64,000 nucleotides of DNA from Methylocaldum sp. 14B (GCF_002005105.1 NZ_MSCV01000005.1:62001-126000), one strand, 5' to 3'; shown: positions 18,743 to 26,122, numbered from the stretch's first letter. The notes: a model not told the origin generated them from the letters alone. Numbers and translations are program-made.

Positions 18743-19843
18743 ATGCGTCCCAACGACCTCAAGGAAGCTCTGATTAAGTCCTTCGACAGGCTCAGGACAG
18801 GCTTGTCGAGCCACGAACGGAATCCACTTGATCAGAGCTTCCTCAAGCACCGAGGCATCGTCGCCGCGGCATTCGCCGCCTTGTTGCTCGTATCCTCGCC
18901 CGGCGTCCGGGCACTCACGATCGCCCTCAGCGACGACGACGGCTGGGATGCTATCGGGATCCAAGCCGCCAAGCGGGCGCTGGCGGCCGCCGGTCACACC
19001 GTGATCCTCGCCGGCCCGCTCAATGAGCAAAGCGGCAGCAGTGCGGCGATCAACCTGACTGACCTCCGGATTACCAAGCGACGCGACGACGAGGGCGCGC
19101 TCGAGTATTCCGTTGCGATCGGCGACGGGGCGGAAGGAGCCGAACCGGCGACCAGCGCGCTCGTTGCCATGGACATCGCCCGGCAAAGCACCGGCCGGTT
19201 GCCCGACTTGCTGGTGTCCGGCATCAACGTGGGCGCCAATATCGGCGCCGCCACCCAGTTTTCGGGTACGGTCGGTGCCGCCATTGCCGCGCTATCCCCC
19301 ATGCTCAACGGCGCTGTCCCCGCCATCGCGATCAGCACCGATCCGTTGTGCGGCGAGTCCACACCGGATTGCAAGACAGCGAACGAGGCCCATTTCGCGC
19401 AGGTGGCGGACTTTCTCGTTGCCGTCATTGCCCGCCTCGAACGCAAGGCCGGCTCTCTGGAGGGCGAAAAGAGCCTGCTGCCACGGGGGATAGGTCTCAA
19501 CATCAACTACCCGCCGTTACCCGAGCCCGCCGGCGTCGTCGTTACGCGGCAGGGTCGCATGGTCACCTTTGCGGACGATCTGGTGGTGAGCTATGGCGCC
19601 GATACGGTCACCATCAACATCGGCTGTCGTGAGCCCTGCGCCGATGTACCGGTCGGAACCACGCTCCGGGGCGGGATCACGAAGATTGTTCCCGACGAGA
19701 CGCCCGAGATCCCCGGCGCCGACACCACGTGGTATGCGCGAGGGTACATCACCATCGTGCCGATCACGCCCGACTATACGGCTGACGCGCCGAGTGCCTT
19801 CTCTCTCGGGATAGATATCAAGGATGGCCTTGGCAGGCGATAG
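18743..19843 (+). CDS. Exported SurE-like 5'/3'-nucleotidase family protein
   Basis: The SurE fold is evident: LTIALSDDDGWDAIG (D65, D66 as metal ligands; family LLSNDDG), the serine/asparagine loop SSAAINLT, and DLLVSGINVGANIG followed by FSGTVGAA. SurE dephosphorylates nucleoside monophosphates, but normal SurE is cytoplasmic and ~250 residues. This one is 366 residues with a signal sequence ending SSPGVRA at about 56 and a C-terminal extension. Codons 8-35 are supplied by an 84-base repeat element inserted in frame; removing it leaves a compact signal peptide. GGAGG precedes the ATG. The last 298 bases are duplicated at 22831-23128. Confidence 0.85.
   Translation: MRPNDLKEALIKSFDRLRTGLSSHERNPLDQSFLKHRGIVAAAFAALLLVSSPGVRALTIALSDDDGWDAIGIQAAKRALAAAGHTVILAGPLNEQSGSSAAINLTDLRITKRRDDEGALEYSVAIGDGAEGAEPATSALVAMDIARQSTGRLPDLLVSGINVGANIGAATQFSGTVGAAIAALSPMLNGAVPAIAISTDPLCGESTPDCKTANEAHFAQVADFLVAVIARLERKAGSLEGEKSLLPRGIGLNINYPPLPEPAGVVVTRQGRMVTFADDLVVSYGADTVTINIGCREPCADVPVGTTLRGGITKIVPDETPEIPGADTTWYARGYITIVPITPDYTADAPSAFSLGIDIKDGLGRR
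18764..18847 (+). mobile_element. MITE-like element inserted in the SurE-like signal-peptide coding region
   Basis: Terminal inverted repeats GAAGCTCTGATTAAGT and ACTTGATCAGAGCTT enclose CCTTCGACAGGCTCAGGACA. The element is flanked by CCTCAAG at 18757-18763 and again at 18841-18847, consistent with a 7-bp target duplication. Element plus one duplicate is exactly 84 bases, or 28 codons, so the host frame is intact. It encodes the SFDRLRTG peptide. Confidence 0.75.
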
Positions 19844-19865
19844 ACGGTGATTTCAACGGGCTCAG

Positions 19866-20125
19866 CATTTGTAGGTCGGCAATCCTTTGCCGACGAAAAC
19901 GTTGGCCCAACTGTGCACCGTCGGGAAGGGCGGCTTCGGCGCTCCAATCGCAAACGGTCATCCCAGGACGGCCGTTTGCGATTGGAAGGGGCGTCCTGGC
20001 GCTCCCAGGACGGCCGTTTGCGATTGGAAGGGTCGCGACTAAAGCGACCGTTTGCGATTGGAAGGGTGGCTTCGGCGCTCCCGGAGACACCGTTTGCGAT
20101 TGGAAAGGATTCCCGACCTACTCGC
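19866..20125 (+). repeat. Array of 19-nt direct repeats with hairpin spacers, copy A
   Basis: Cores CCGTTTGCGATTGGAAGGG occur at 19972-19990, 20014-20032, 20048-20066 and 20090-20108 (the last with one change). A partial inverted copy lies at 19944-19957. Spacers form hairpins: CGTCCTGG/CCAGGACG, GGTCGC/GCGACC (using the core edges) and an imperfect GGTGGCTTCGG pair. The block is bounded by GTAGGTCGGCAATCC and GGATTCCCGACCTAC. Spacers of 15-23 bases are too short and too patterned for CRISPR. Related blocks lie at 35839-36029 and 45880-46112. Confidence 0.85.
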
Positions 20126-20309
20126 GAGTGCCCGTACAGCAGGTATGAAAATGGTCTAGACGGTGATCCCGACGAGAACGGTTCTTTAAATGTTGGAATG
20201 TGAAGACTGACCGCGATAGATGCCTATCCCACATCTTTGGCTTGCCTGCCGAATTGGGCAGCTTTGGGATGTGTAAAATGACCATATTTGACACACATCG
20301 GAATCAGGC

Positions 20310-20504
20310 ATGCGAACCAATATCGTCATCGATGACGAGCTAATGAACGAAGCTCTGAAATCCACCGGCCTTTAAAACCAAACGGGAGGTGGTAGAGCTT
20401 GGATTCAAGACACTCGTCCGCTTGAAAAACAGGAACAGATCAAAGCGTTCAAAGGAAAGCTCAAATGGGAAGGCGACCTTGACGCTATGAGAACCGACGG
20501 GTGA
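20310..20504 (+). pseudogene. VapB-type antitoxin, frameshifted
   Basis: Begins MRTNIVIDDELMNEAL, the ribbon-helix-helix opening of VapB antitoxins. An extra T after codon 20 (GGCCTTTAAAACC) creates a stop; in the shifted frame the expected continuation KTKREVVELG appears, and a later one-base loss restores the original frame, giving KAFKGKLKWEGDLDAM and the end TGA at 20502. It overlaps the vapC start. Two opposing frameshifts make it non-functional unless they are sequence errors. Confidence 0.75.
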
Positions 20505-20882
20505 TCGTGGTCGATTCCAGCGTCTGGATCGATTATTTCAACGGCAGCGACACGCCCCAAACCGCCATACTCGACGAACTGCTCGGCGTGGAACCGCTGG
20601 CCATCGGCGGCTTGATTCTAACCGAGGTCTTGCAGGGCTTCCGCAAAGATGGCGATTTCCGAACGGCTAAGTGGTTGCTGATGTCGCTAACCGTCTATGA
20701 GTTGCTCGGCACCGAACAGGTACTCAAAAAACGGGGCATCACCATTCGCAAAACCGCCGACGTCATCATCGCTACATTTTGCATAGATAAACGGACACGC
20801 CCTGCTGTTTTCCGATCGAGATTTCGTTTCGTTTGTCGAGCACTCGGGATTGCGAACGGTCGGGAGATACGGGGTCGAATAG
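20501..20882 (+). pseudogene. VapC-type PIN-domain toxin, degenerate copy 1
   Basis: Starts GTG with VVDSSVWIDYFNG, the PIN-domain opening with the first catalytic aspartate. Compared with copy 2, about a dozen codons are missing between LLGTEQ and KKRGIT. After ATFCIDK a frameshift moves the rest out of frame, where GHALLFSDRDF and FVEHSGLRTVG can be read to a TAG at 20880. The active-site aspartate near the end is thus lost from the translated product. Together with the broken vapB upstream it is a dead RNase toxin module. Confidence 0.75.
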
Positions 20883-20959
20883 CTGGGGCGTATTGAAGTC
20901 GGAAGCAAATAACAAAAGCCTAACCCTTTCACTGCCCGAACGATGGGTTGGATACCTTT

Positions 20960-21259
20960 TCAACTATGGTTGGCTTCGGCATGGAGCTTAAGCCCGAGGG
21001 CGCTAATGACCTTGAGGATGGTATCGAAACCTGGGCTACGTTCGCCGGAGAGAGCCTTGTAGAGGCTTTCCCGAGAAAGTCCCGCATCCCGAGCAACTTG
21101 CGCCATACCTTTGGCACGGGCGATGTCGCCAAGGGCCTTTGCGATGAAGGCGGCGTCTCCGTTCGCTTCTTGCAGACAAGCTTCAAGGTAGGCGGCCATT
21201 TCCTCTGGGGTTCTGAGGTGTTCAGCAACGTCATAGCGAGTGGTAGTAGTCTTGGCCAT
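20960..21259 (-). CDS. Addiction-module antidote protein (HTH, HI1420/HigA-like)
   Basis: 99 residues. The N-terminal FDVAEHL-like segment (here YDVAEHLRTPEEMAAYLE) and the helix-turn-helix GMAQVARDAGLSRESLYKAL are typical of the putative addiction-module antidote family that pairs with a RelE/HigB-type toxin. It should neutralise the toxin and repress the operon through its HTH. It follows the toxin gene by 5 bases with a GGAG site, the toxin-first order usual for this family. Intact and probably active. Confidence 0.88.
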   Translation of the reverse strand: MAKTTTTRYDVAEHLRTPEEMAAYLEACLQEANGDAAFIAKALGDIARAKGMAQVARDAGLSRESLYKALSGERSPGFDTILKVISALGLKLHAEANHS

Positions 21260-21264
21260 AGCAA

Positions 21265-21561
21265 TTACTCCGAAAGATTACGAGCGAGACGCAATGCGGC
21301 CTTGATGTCCTTGGCTTGGGTGCTCTTATCACCACCGGCCAAGAGAATGATGAGCTCTCGCCCCCGCTTTTTGAAATAGACCCGGTAACCGGGACCGTAG
21401 TTAATCCGCAACTCCGACACACCTTCGCCGACGGGCTCAACGTCGCCAGAGTTACCGGCGGCGAGCCGTTCAATTCTGGCTTGAACACGCGCTCTCGCTT
21501 GGATGTCTCGCAGGCCATCGAGCCACTGAGCGAAGACGTCTGTCTTGCGGATTTCGATCAT
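21265..21561 (-). CDS. Type II toxin, RelE/ParE superfamily (HI1419-like)
   Basis: 98 residues with the compact RelE-like fold: WLDGLRDIQARARVQARIERL helices, then the strand series ELRINYGPGYRVYF and ELIILLAGGDKSTQ followed by a basic C-terminal helix DIKAALRLARNL. These toxins typically cleave mRNA or block translation. The order toxin-antidote and the 5-base gap define a complete module on the minus strand. Start at the first ATG; the leader is very short after the predicted promoter. Confidence 0.88.
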   Translation of the reverse strand: MIEIRKTDVFAQWLDGLRDIQARARVQARIERLAAGNSGDVEPVGEGVSELRINYGPGYRVYFKKRGRELIILLAGGDKSTQAKDIKAALRLARNLSE

Positions 21562-21570
21562 GGGCTAACC

Positions 21571-21594
21571 GTAGCCGCTCGGCTACATAATGTC
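21571..21594 (-). promoter_or_regulatory. Promoter and palindromic operator of the RelE-type TA operon
   Basis: On the minus strand a TTGACA box (21594-21589) is followed after 17 bases by TACGGT, a weak -10. Between them lies the palindrome GTAGCCGAGCGGCTAC (21571-21586), with perfect 7-base arms, placed where a repressor would block RNA polymerase. The toxin ATG is about 9 bases beyond. The palindrome is seen; autoregulation by the antidote is inferred from the family. Confidence 0.6.
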
Positions 21595-21870
21595 AATGGC
21601 GCGAGGACACCGCTGCAAGATGCCCAACGTCTAGCTAAGCGGCGCACCGGACAACAGAACCTGAGCAAAGCGCCGGAGCCGAATGTAAAGCAATACCTGT
21701 AAACGGCCTGCGTCCCGGCGGGTCGCGCTTTAATGCAAATTAAGCGCTTTGCGGTAAGACGTTCAATAAGAAGATGGCGGCCGCTAGGCGACCGAAGACG
21801 TGAACGAGGAGCCCCCGAGAGGAGTGGACCTCGCTGGCCGCATCGATACCGGTTTTCTCCTGAATCCAGT
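21595..21870. other. Gene-poor stretch upstream of the TA operon
   Basis: No complete gene is apparent. On the minus strand a short open stretch (21740-21868) can be read ending LLNVLPQSA; it could be the tail of a lost transposase-like gene, but I cannot assign a family. The stretch ends at the MITE-like element. Confidence 0.35.
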
Positions 21871-21958
21871 TAAGGAAGCTCTGATTAAGTCCGTCGACAG
21901 GCCTGTCCTGAGCTAAGTCGAAAGGCATGAACGGAATCCACTTGTTCAGAGCTTCCTA
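21871..21958 (+). mobile_element. MITE-like palindromic element, copy 3
   Basis: Same family and orientation as the element in the SurE-like gene: AAGGAAGCTCTGATTAAGT at the left and CTTGTTCAGAGCTTCCT at the right, with a rearranged centre (GTCGACAGGCCTGTCCTGAG). It abuts the 3' end of a dead REP-associated transposase exactly where its final HTH coding sequence stops, so it probably interrupted that gene. No target duplication is evident. Confidence 0.7.
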
Positions 21959-22365
21959 CAGTGAACGCCTGGATGAGTGCCGATCTCCGACATAGTGTAA
22001 GCGCCGGATAGATAGGCCCGCGCCAATGCCTCATTCCTGTCCGGATAGCGTTGCCGATAGTCGTCAAGGGGCAGGGCGATAAACCGCCGATGCGCTTTGG
22101 AGCCCGGAGTTCTTCGGGCTTTTGTTCTGCCGGTATCGCTCGACGAACGCATTATCGCCCAATAGCAATTGATGGTGGGTCTGATCCAGTGGACTGGGCA
22201 GCCCTCTGCCGTCCATTACGAATCGACGGCAGGACTTGATCGCGCTCTTGCGTTCCCGCCCAAACTGGCTGAGCAGCCAACCCGTATCAAGTAGGTGTCC
22301 TTCTGAACCAATATCGCCTTATAGCGCCCCTGAAGTCGGTGTCCGACCATCCCATAGTGCTGAAA
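21957..22365 (-). pseudogene. REP-associated tyrosine (Y1) transposase relic
   Basis: Read on the minus strand in three frames, pieces of a Y1/RAYT transposase appear in order: GHRLQGRYKAILVQKDTYL, then after a deletion GWLLSQFGRERKSAIKSCRR and LPSPLDQTHHQLLLGDNAF, then after a frameshift AHRRFIALPLDDYRQRYPDR and AYLSGAYTMSEIGTHPGVH. The catalytic N-terminal HUH half is missing. The last HTH is cut by the MITE at 21871-21958. These proteins mobilise REP-type palindromes, which are abundant in this window. Confidence 0.7.
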
Positions 22366-22401
22366 TGTTGGAATGTGAGATCTGACCCCGGTGTGCCCTC
22401 C

Positions 22402-22771
22402 TTCAACGGCATCGACACGCCCCAAACTGCCATACTCGACGAACTGCTCGGCGTGGAACTGCTGGCGATCGGCGACTTGATCCAACCGAGGTCTTGCAAG
22501 GATTTCGCCAGGATGGCATTTCCGAACGGCTAAACGGTTGCTGATGTCGCTAACCGTTTATGACTTGCTCGGCACCGAACAGGCGCACAAAAACGTGGAG
22601 AATTATCGGGCACTCAGAAAACGGGGCATCACCACCCGCAAAACCGCCGACGTCATCATCGCTACATTCCGCATCGAAAAGGGACACGCCCAGCTGTTTT
22701 CCGATCGGGACTTCATTCCGTTTGTCGAGCACCTGGGATTGCGAACCGTCGGGGGATACGGGGTGGAATAG
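22402..22771 (+). pseudogene. VapC-type PIN-domain toxin, degenerate copy 2
   Basis: Matches copy 1 (20501-20882) from FNG onward but lacks its first dozen codons including the catalytic N-terminal aspartate. Two single-base losses (near 22480 and 22516) disrupt the middle. From 22538 the frame is intact and gives the complete C-terminal half, including HKNVENYRALRKRGIT, which copy 1 has lost, and LFSDRDF. The TAG at 22769-22771 is in the same relative position as in copy 1. The downstream flank is also shared between copies. Confidence 0.75.
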
Positions 22772-22830
22772 TCGGGGCGTGTTGGAATCGAAAGTAAACA
22801 ACAAAAGCCTGACCCCTTCGTGACCCCTTC

Positions 22831-23200
22831 GCGGCAGGGTCGCACGGTCACCTTTGCGGACGATCTGGTGGTGAGCTATGGCGCCGATACGGTCACCATC
22901 AACATCGGCTGTCGTGAGCCCTGCGCCGATGTACCGGTCGGAACCACGCTCCGGGGCGGGATCACGAAGATTGTCCCCGACGAAACGCCCGAGGTGCCCG
23001 GCGCCGACACCACGTGGTATGCGCGAGGGTACATCACCATCGTGCCGATCACGCCCGACTATACGGCTGACGCGCCGAGTGCCTTCTCTCTCGGGATAGA
23101 TATCAAGGATGGCCTTGGTAGGCGATAGACGGTGATTTCAACGGGCTCAGCATTTGTAGGTCGGCAATCCTTTGCCGACGAACCCGTTGGCCCAACGGCA
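22831..23200 (+). pseudogene. Duplicated 3' tail of the SurE-like gene
   Basis: Bases 22831-23128 match 19546-19843 without a gap and with only a few substitutions. The match continues into the downstream flank through GTAGGTCGGCAATCCTTTGC, after which the repeat array present in copy A is absent. There is no start codon context or N-terminal SurE half, so the open frame from 22820 is not a real gene. It marks a segmental duplication of the surE-vapC region. Confidence 0.8.
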
Positions 23201-23578
23201 CCGTCGGGAAAGGATTCCCAACCTACTCGCGAGTGCCCGTACAGTAGGTATGAAAGTACTCTAAGAGTGGTATTGGGAGACGATCGACGGCGATTTCTGT
23301 TCCTTGCATGGGGAAAAAGGGCAGTTCTTTGATGTCGGAATGTGAGAGCTGGCCCCTTTCATTTGGCACTTCGATGACAACCATACCAATCCGGTGAAGC
23401 ACGGGTAGTTTTTCGCGTCGCCGATTGGCTGTAGTCCAGGTTCCATCGTTAGGACCACGCCGTCACCACTGATATCCCGATCATTTGGCGGGCGATACCC
23501 GCCCGACCTGACTATTTGACGCCGACAGTCTCCGAGCTCTACGATAGCGATGCATGCATTGCATACACGGAGCCCATC
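23201..23578. other. Gene-free stretch before the FitAB-like operon
   Basis: The left part (to about 23260) continues the duplicated flank of the SurE-like gene. A dispersed motif TCGGAATGTGAGAGCTGGCCCC lies near 23336; related copies are near 20190 and 22363. No gene is visible. At 23550-23564 ATGCATGCATTGCAT, a near-palindrome just before the antitoxin gene, is a candidate operator. Confidence 0.45.
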
Positions 23579-23836
23579 ATGGCTAGTCTCACCATTCGCA
23601 ATCTCGATGAATCCATCAAGGCAGGCTTGCGTTTGCGCGCGGCCATCCATGGCCACTCAATGGAAGAGGAAGTGCGGCAAATCCTCAGACAGGCGGTGCA
23701 AGCTTCGCCCGCCGAAACCGGCCTGGGACTCCGCATCCATAGTCGGTTTGCTGCGATTGGCGGGGTTGATCTGCCATTGCCGGAACGGACATATATCCGC
23801 CCGCCGCCGGACTTTAAGGACAAAGGCGAACCATGA
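23579..23836 (+). CDS. FitA-like ribbon-helix-helix antitoxin
   Basis: 85 residues from the ATG at 23579 (GGAG upstream; the earlier ATG at 23516 lies across the probable operator). The N-terminus ASLTIRNLDESIKAGLRLRA and HGHSMEEEVRQILR is the RHH DNA-binding fold of FitA/VapB-type antitoxins; the C-terminal tail would bind the toxin. It overlaps the toxin start by 4 bases. The pair looks complete, unlike the broken vapBC copies nearby. Confidence 0.88.
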   Translation: MASLTIRNLDESIKAGLRLRAAIHGHSMEEEVRQILRQAVQASPAETGLGLRIHSRFAAIGGVDLPLPERTYIRPPPDFKDKGEP

Positions 23837-24264
23837 TCCTACTGGACACCAACGTAATCTCGGAGTTGATGAAAGCGCAGCCCGATGCGCACGTTCTCGG
23901 CTGGCTGGACAGGCAATCACGGGGCGACATCTTTACCAGCGCCATCACCCAGGCCGAAATCGAATTGGGCATAGCCTTGCTGCCCAAAGGCAGACGCCGG
24001 GATGCGCTCGCAAATGCGGCACATGCAATGTTTACCGAAGACTTTGCAGGAGCCGTCCTCCCTTTTGACGAACGCGCCGCCGGACATTACGCGATACTTG
24101 TGGCACATCGTACCCGCATCGGTCGCCCAATTACGGTTGAAGACGCGCAAATCGCGGCAATTGCCGTGAATCACAGTTTGGTATTGGCAACCAGAAACCT
24201 GAAAGACTTCCAGGAAATAACGGAAATTAAGTTGATCGATCCCTGGCAACCAGAAGCATCGTAG
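23833..24264 (+). CDS. FitB/VapC-like PIN-domain toxin
   Basis: 143 residues with an intact PIN nuclease signature: MILLDTNVISEL (first Asp at 5), the acidic EIELGIALL (E in mid-domain), and VEDAQIAAIA with a later NLKDF acidic position. FitB-type toxins are magnesium-dependent RNases held inactive by their partner. ATGA overlap with the antitoxin gene gives translational coupling. The length and all expected acidic residues suggest an active toxin. Confidence 0.9.
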   Translation: MILLDTNVISELMKAQPDAHVLGWLDRQSRGDIFTSAITQAEIELGIALLPKGRRRDALANAAHAMFTEDFAGAVLPFDERAAGHYAILVAHRTRIGRPITVEDAQIAAIAVNHSLVLATRNLKDFQEITEIKLIDPWQPEAS

Positions 24265-24272
24265 CGGGTTAG

Positions 24273-24373
24273 CTCGTGTAGGGCGCATTAGGTTTAGCGT
24301 AATGCACCGAATGGAGATTCCCATGCGGCGGAATACGCAAGTACGCTATTCCGCCCTACACGGGCTACACGAG
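24273..24373. repeat. Composite palindromic repeat element
   Basis: Nested inverted repeats: CTCGTGTAG (24273-24281) with CTACACGAG (24365-24373), GTGTAGGGCG (24277-24286) with CGCCCTACAC (24352-24361), and an inner GCGGAATA/TATTCCGC. The inner GCATTAGGTTTAGCGTAATG resembles 12046-12080. No coding capacity. It lies between the FitB-like gene and a fragment (24481-24535) that repeats the flank downstream of both vapC copies. Confidence 0.7.
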
Positions 24374-24542
24374 TTCAACCCTGAGCTACCGAACTCCGCT
24401 GGAACTCGAACAACAGTGGCAAACAGCAGCCTGACTTTTTGTCCGGAAAACTCTTGCCATATCAAACCGTTGGACGACGCGGGTCGGAATAGCTGGGGCG
24501 TATTGAAATCGAAAGCAAAGAACGAAAGCCTGACCCCAATGC

Positions 24543-25058
24543 CTATGTTGATATTGTTGGATATCTAATGCGACCATGAGCGAAGCGTTCGTTGTAGAAG
24601 GCTTTTAAATCTAATGGCGCATCGTGAAGATAGTCCGGATACGCAGTCCGCACAACGCTATAGAGGAAAACCACTGTGTCAAAGGCAATAGTTAACTTTG
24701 GAATCTGCATTCGTCGCTCAGCATCAAGGTGAGCCACAAATTTATCTCGATACGTCTGCATTTCCTTATAACATGCGTCGAAATCTCCTTCTGTGATCCC
24801 AATATCCGCGTAAAGAGAAGACATGAAAGTTTCAGATTTAGGTACGACTTTCGTCCAATAATGTTTTCCTTTTGTGTCAGTAAAAAGTTTGCACCATTCA
24901 AGAACGGCGATATCTAGAAAATTGCTGTTCGCATTCACCCAAAAATCGTCGTTGGAAACAAAGTTCTTACCCATCCATCCTGCACGATAATAAGCAATGT
25001 TTCTTGTGCAGTGGAAACACAATTGACCGACACCTCGTACACGATCACATTCGTTCAT
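24543..25058 (-). CDS. Hypothetical protein, possible HEPN-like domain
   Basis: 171 residues, all-helical in appearance, in a locally AT-rich stretch. Notable motifs are CFHCTRN near the N-terminus, LEWCKLFTD, and YRDKFVAHLD, where R and H are spaced as in the Rx4-6H motif of HEPN ribonucleases. I do not recognise a named family. HEPN proteins are frequent in toxin-antitoxin and defence loci, and this gene sits beside a TA-rich island, which fits but does not prove such a role. No partner gene is obvious on the same strand. Confidence 0.55.
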   Translation of the reverse strand: MNECDRVRGVGQLCFHCTRNIAYYRAGWMGKNFVSNDDFWVNANSNFLDIAVLEWCKLFTDTKGKHYWTKVVPKSETFMSSLYADIGITEGDFDACYKEMQTYRDKFVAHLDAERRMQIPKLTIAFDTVVFLYSVVRTAYPDYLHDAPLDLKAFYNERFAHGRIRYPTIST

Positions 25059-25172
25059 CTTCTAGTACCTTGGCGACACAGTTAATATTTAAGTAAACCT
25101 GCAGCAGAAGCGGCAAAACAAAGAGCGCCGCTCGCATTTGTTATCTGAGTAATGACGCCTTTTTGTTATTGG

Positions 25173-25976
25173 CTAATATTTTTTTCTCAACCCCACAGAT
25201 TTATGTATTTCCTTGTCGCCTCTAATGATAAAAACGTCCGCTTCTTTTCCTTCATACTTGGATAGCGCCTTTTGGTAGCTGTCCCCATCAAATACTTCAA
25301 TATCTCCGATTTGTTTCAGCACGTCATCTTTCAGGATATCAGCATCGAACGCTGGTGAGCCTTTTATCACTGCTTGAATCAGAACGCCTTTGTTACTCCC
25401 GATTTGCTTTTTTATTTCCGGGGTAAGTTCCTGTATATGAACACCAAATATTGGACGCTTCATTTTGATCCAATAAGTCGCCAAGTAGTCTGATCTATGC
25501 ACAGTATATGGAATATACGTCGTTTTGGTTCCATAAGTCGTCGTATATGCGGTTCCAGAATACGAGGCGTAACCACCAGGACCATAAGCGCTGCCAAGCA
25601 TTGATGTTGATGAGGTAGTGGTATCAGGAAGCGCCAATGGCATCGACCCGGGCACAGATCCCGTATATTGGGAATACAGAATTACTACAGCTGCACTAAT
25701 TTTCTTTGCCTGCGCGATTGCGTCGCTTTCATTCACATCGCCTGCATTGAACGACGAATAGCCAATTAGTCTGTAATTGTCCTCAAGCATTCTCAATGTA
25801 TCCTGCTCCGGATGATTACCGCGAAAAAACTGAGGCTTGCCGGTGGGGAGTTCTACTGCAGGCGCCTTGGAGAGATCAACACCCCCAGTATTATCGTGGT
25901 AGAACTCGGCAAAAGGGGTTGAACATCCTTGAAGTAAAACTAAGAGCACCGAGACTGCGATTGAATTTTTAACCAT
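25173..25976 (-). CDS. Lipoprotein with C-terminal PDZ domain
   Basis: 267 residues from the ATG at 25976 (GGAAGGGGG upstream); an ATG 48 bases earlier gives an unlikely N-terminus. The lipobox LLQGC puts the lipidated cysteine at about residue 18. A middle Ser/Thr/Tyr/Gly-rich segment (about 110-160) separates an N-terminal domain from a PDZ-like C-terminus (FGVHIQEL, GVLIQAVIKGSPA, ILKDDVLKQIGD). There is no protease domain, so it may bind protein C-termini at the outer membrane. Codon usage is more AT-rich than the neighbours, suggesting acquisition. Function unknown. Confidence 0.65.
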   Translation of the reverse strand: MVKNSIAVSVLLVLLQGCSTPFAEFYHDNTGGVDLSKAPAVELPTGKPQFFRGNHPEQDTLRMLEDNYRLIGYSSFNAGDVNESDAIAQAKKISAAVVILYSQYTGSVPGSMPLALPDTTTSSTSMLGSAYGPGGYASYSGTAYTTTYGTKTTYIPYTVHRSDYLATYWIKMKRPIFGVHIQELTPEIKKQIGSNKGVLIQAVIKGSPAFDADILKDDVLKQIGDIEVFDGDSYQKALSKYEGKEADVFIIRGDKEIHKSVGLRKKY

Positions 25977-26074
25977 TAGAGTCCCCCTTCCGAGCATGAC
26001 TTCAATTTGAATAAGGTAAGCCAAAGCCTCTACCCTATTTTGTTATGGTTCGATTTCCTTACCCTAAAGGTGTG

Positions 26075-26122
26075 GTGTGAGAATTCAAGTCTTATAACAC
26101 TATTAGTATTGAATTCTCACAC
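26075..26122. repeat. Perfect 14-bp inverted repeat, 20-nt loop
   Basis: GTGTGAGAATTCAA (26075-26088) pairs exactly with TTGAATTCTCACAC (26109-26122). It lies in the gap upstream of the PDZ lipoprotein gene and downstream of the kinase gene, both on the minus strand. There is no adjoining T-run on either strand, so it is not a standard terminator. It could be an operator or a fragment of a mobile repeat. Confidence 0.6.

Noticed and set aside
19866-20125. Possible CRISPR array because of regularly spaced 19-nt repeats
   Set aside because: Spacers are 15-23 bases, self-complementary and related between arrays, with an inverted core at one end and no cas genes nearby.
22820-23128. Open frame of 102 codons as a stand-alone gene
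   Set aside because: It is the duplicated tail of the SurE-like gene without the N-terminal catalytic half or a ribosome site.
26075-26122. Rho-independent terminator
   Set aside because: There is no T-run adjacent to the stem on either strand and the loop is 20 bases.
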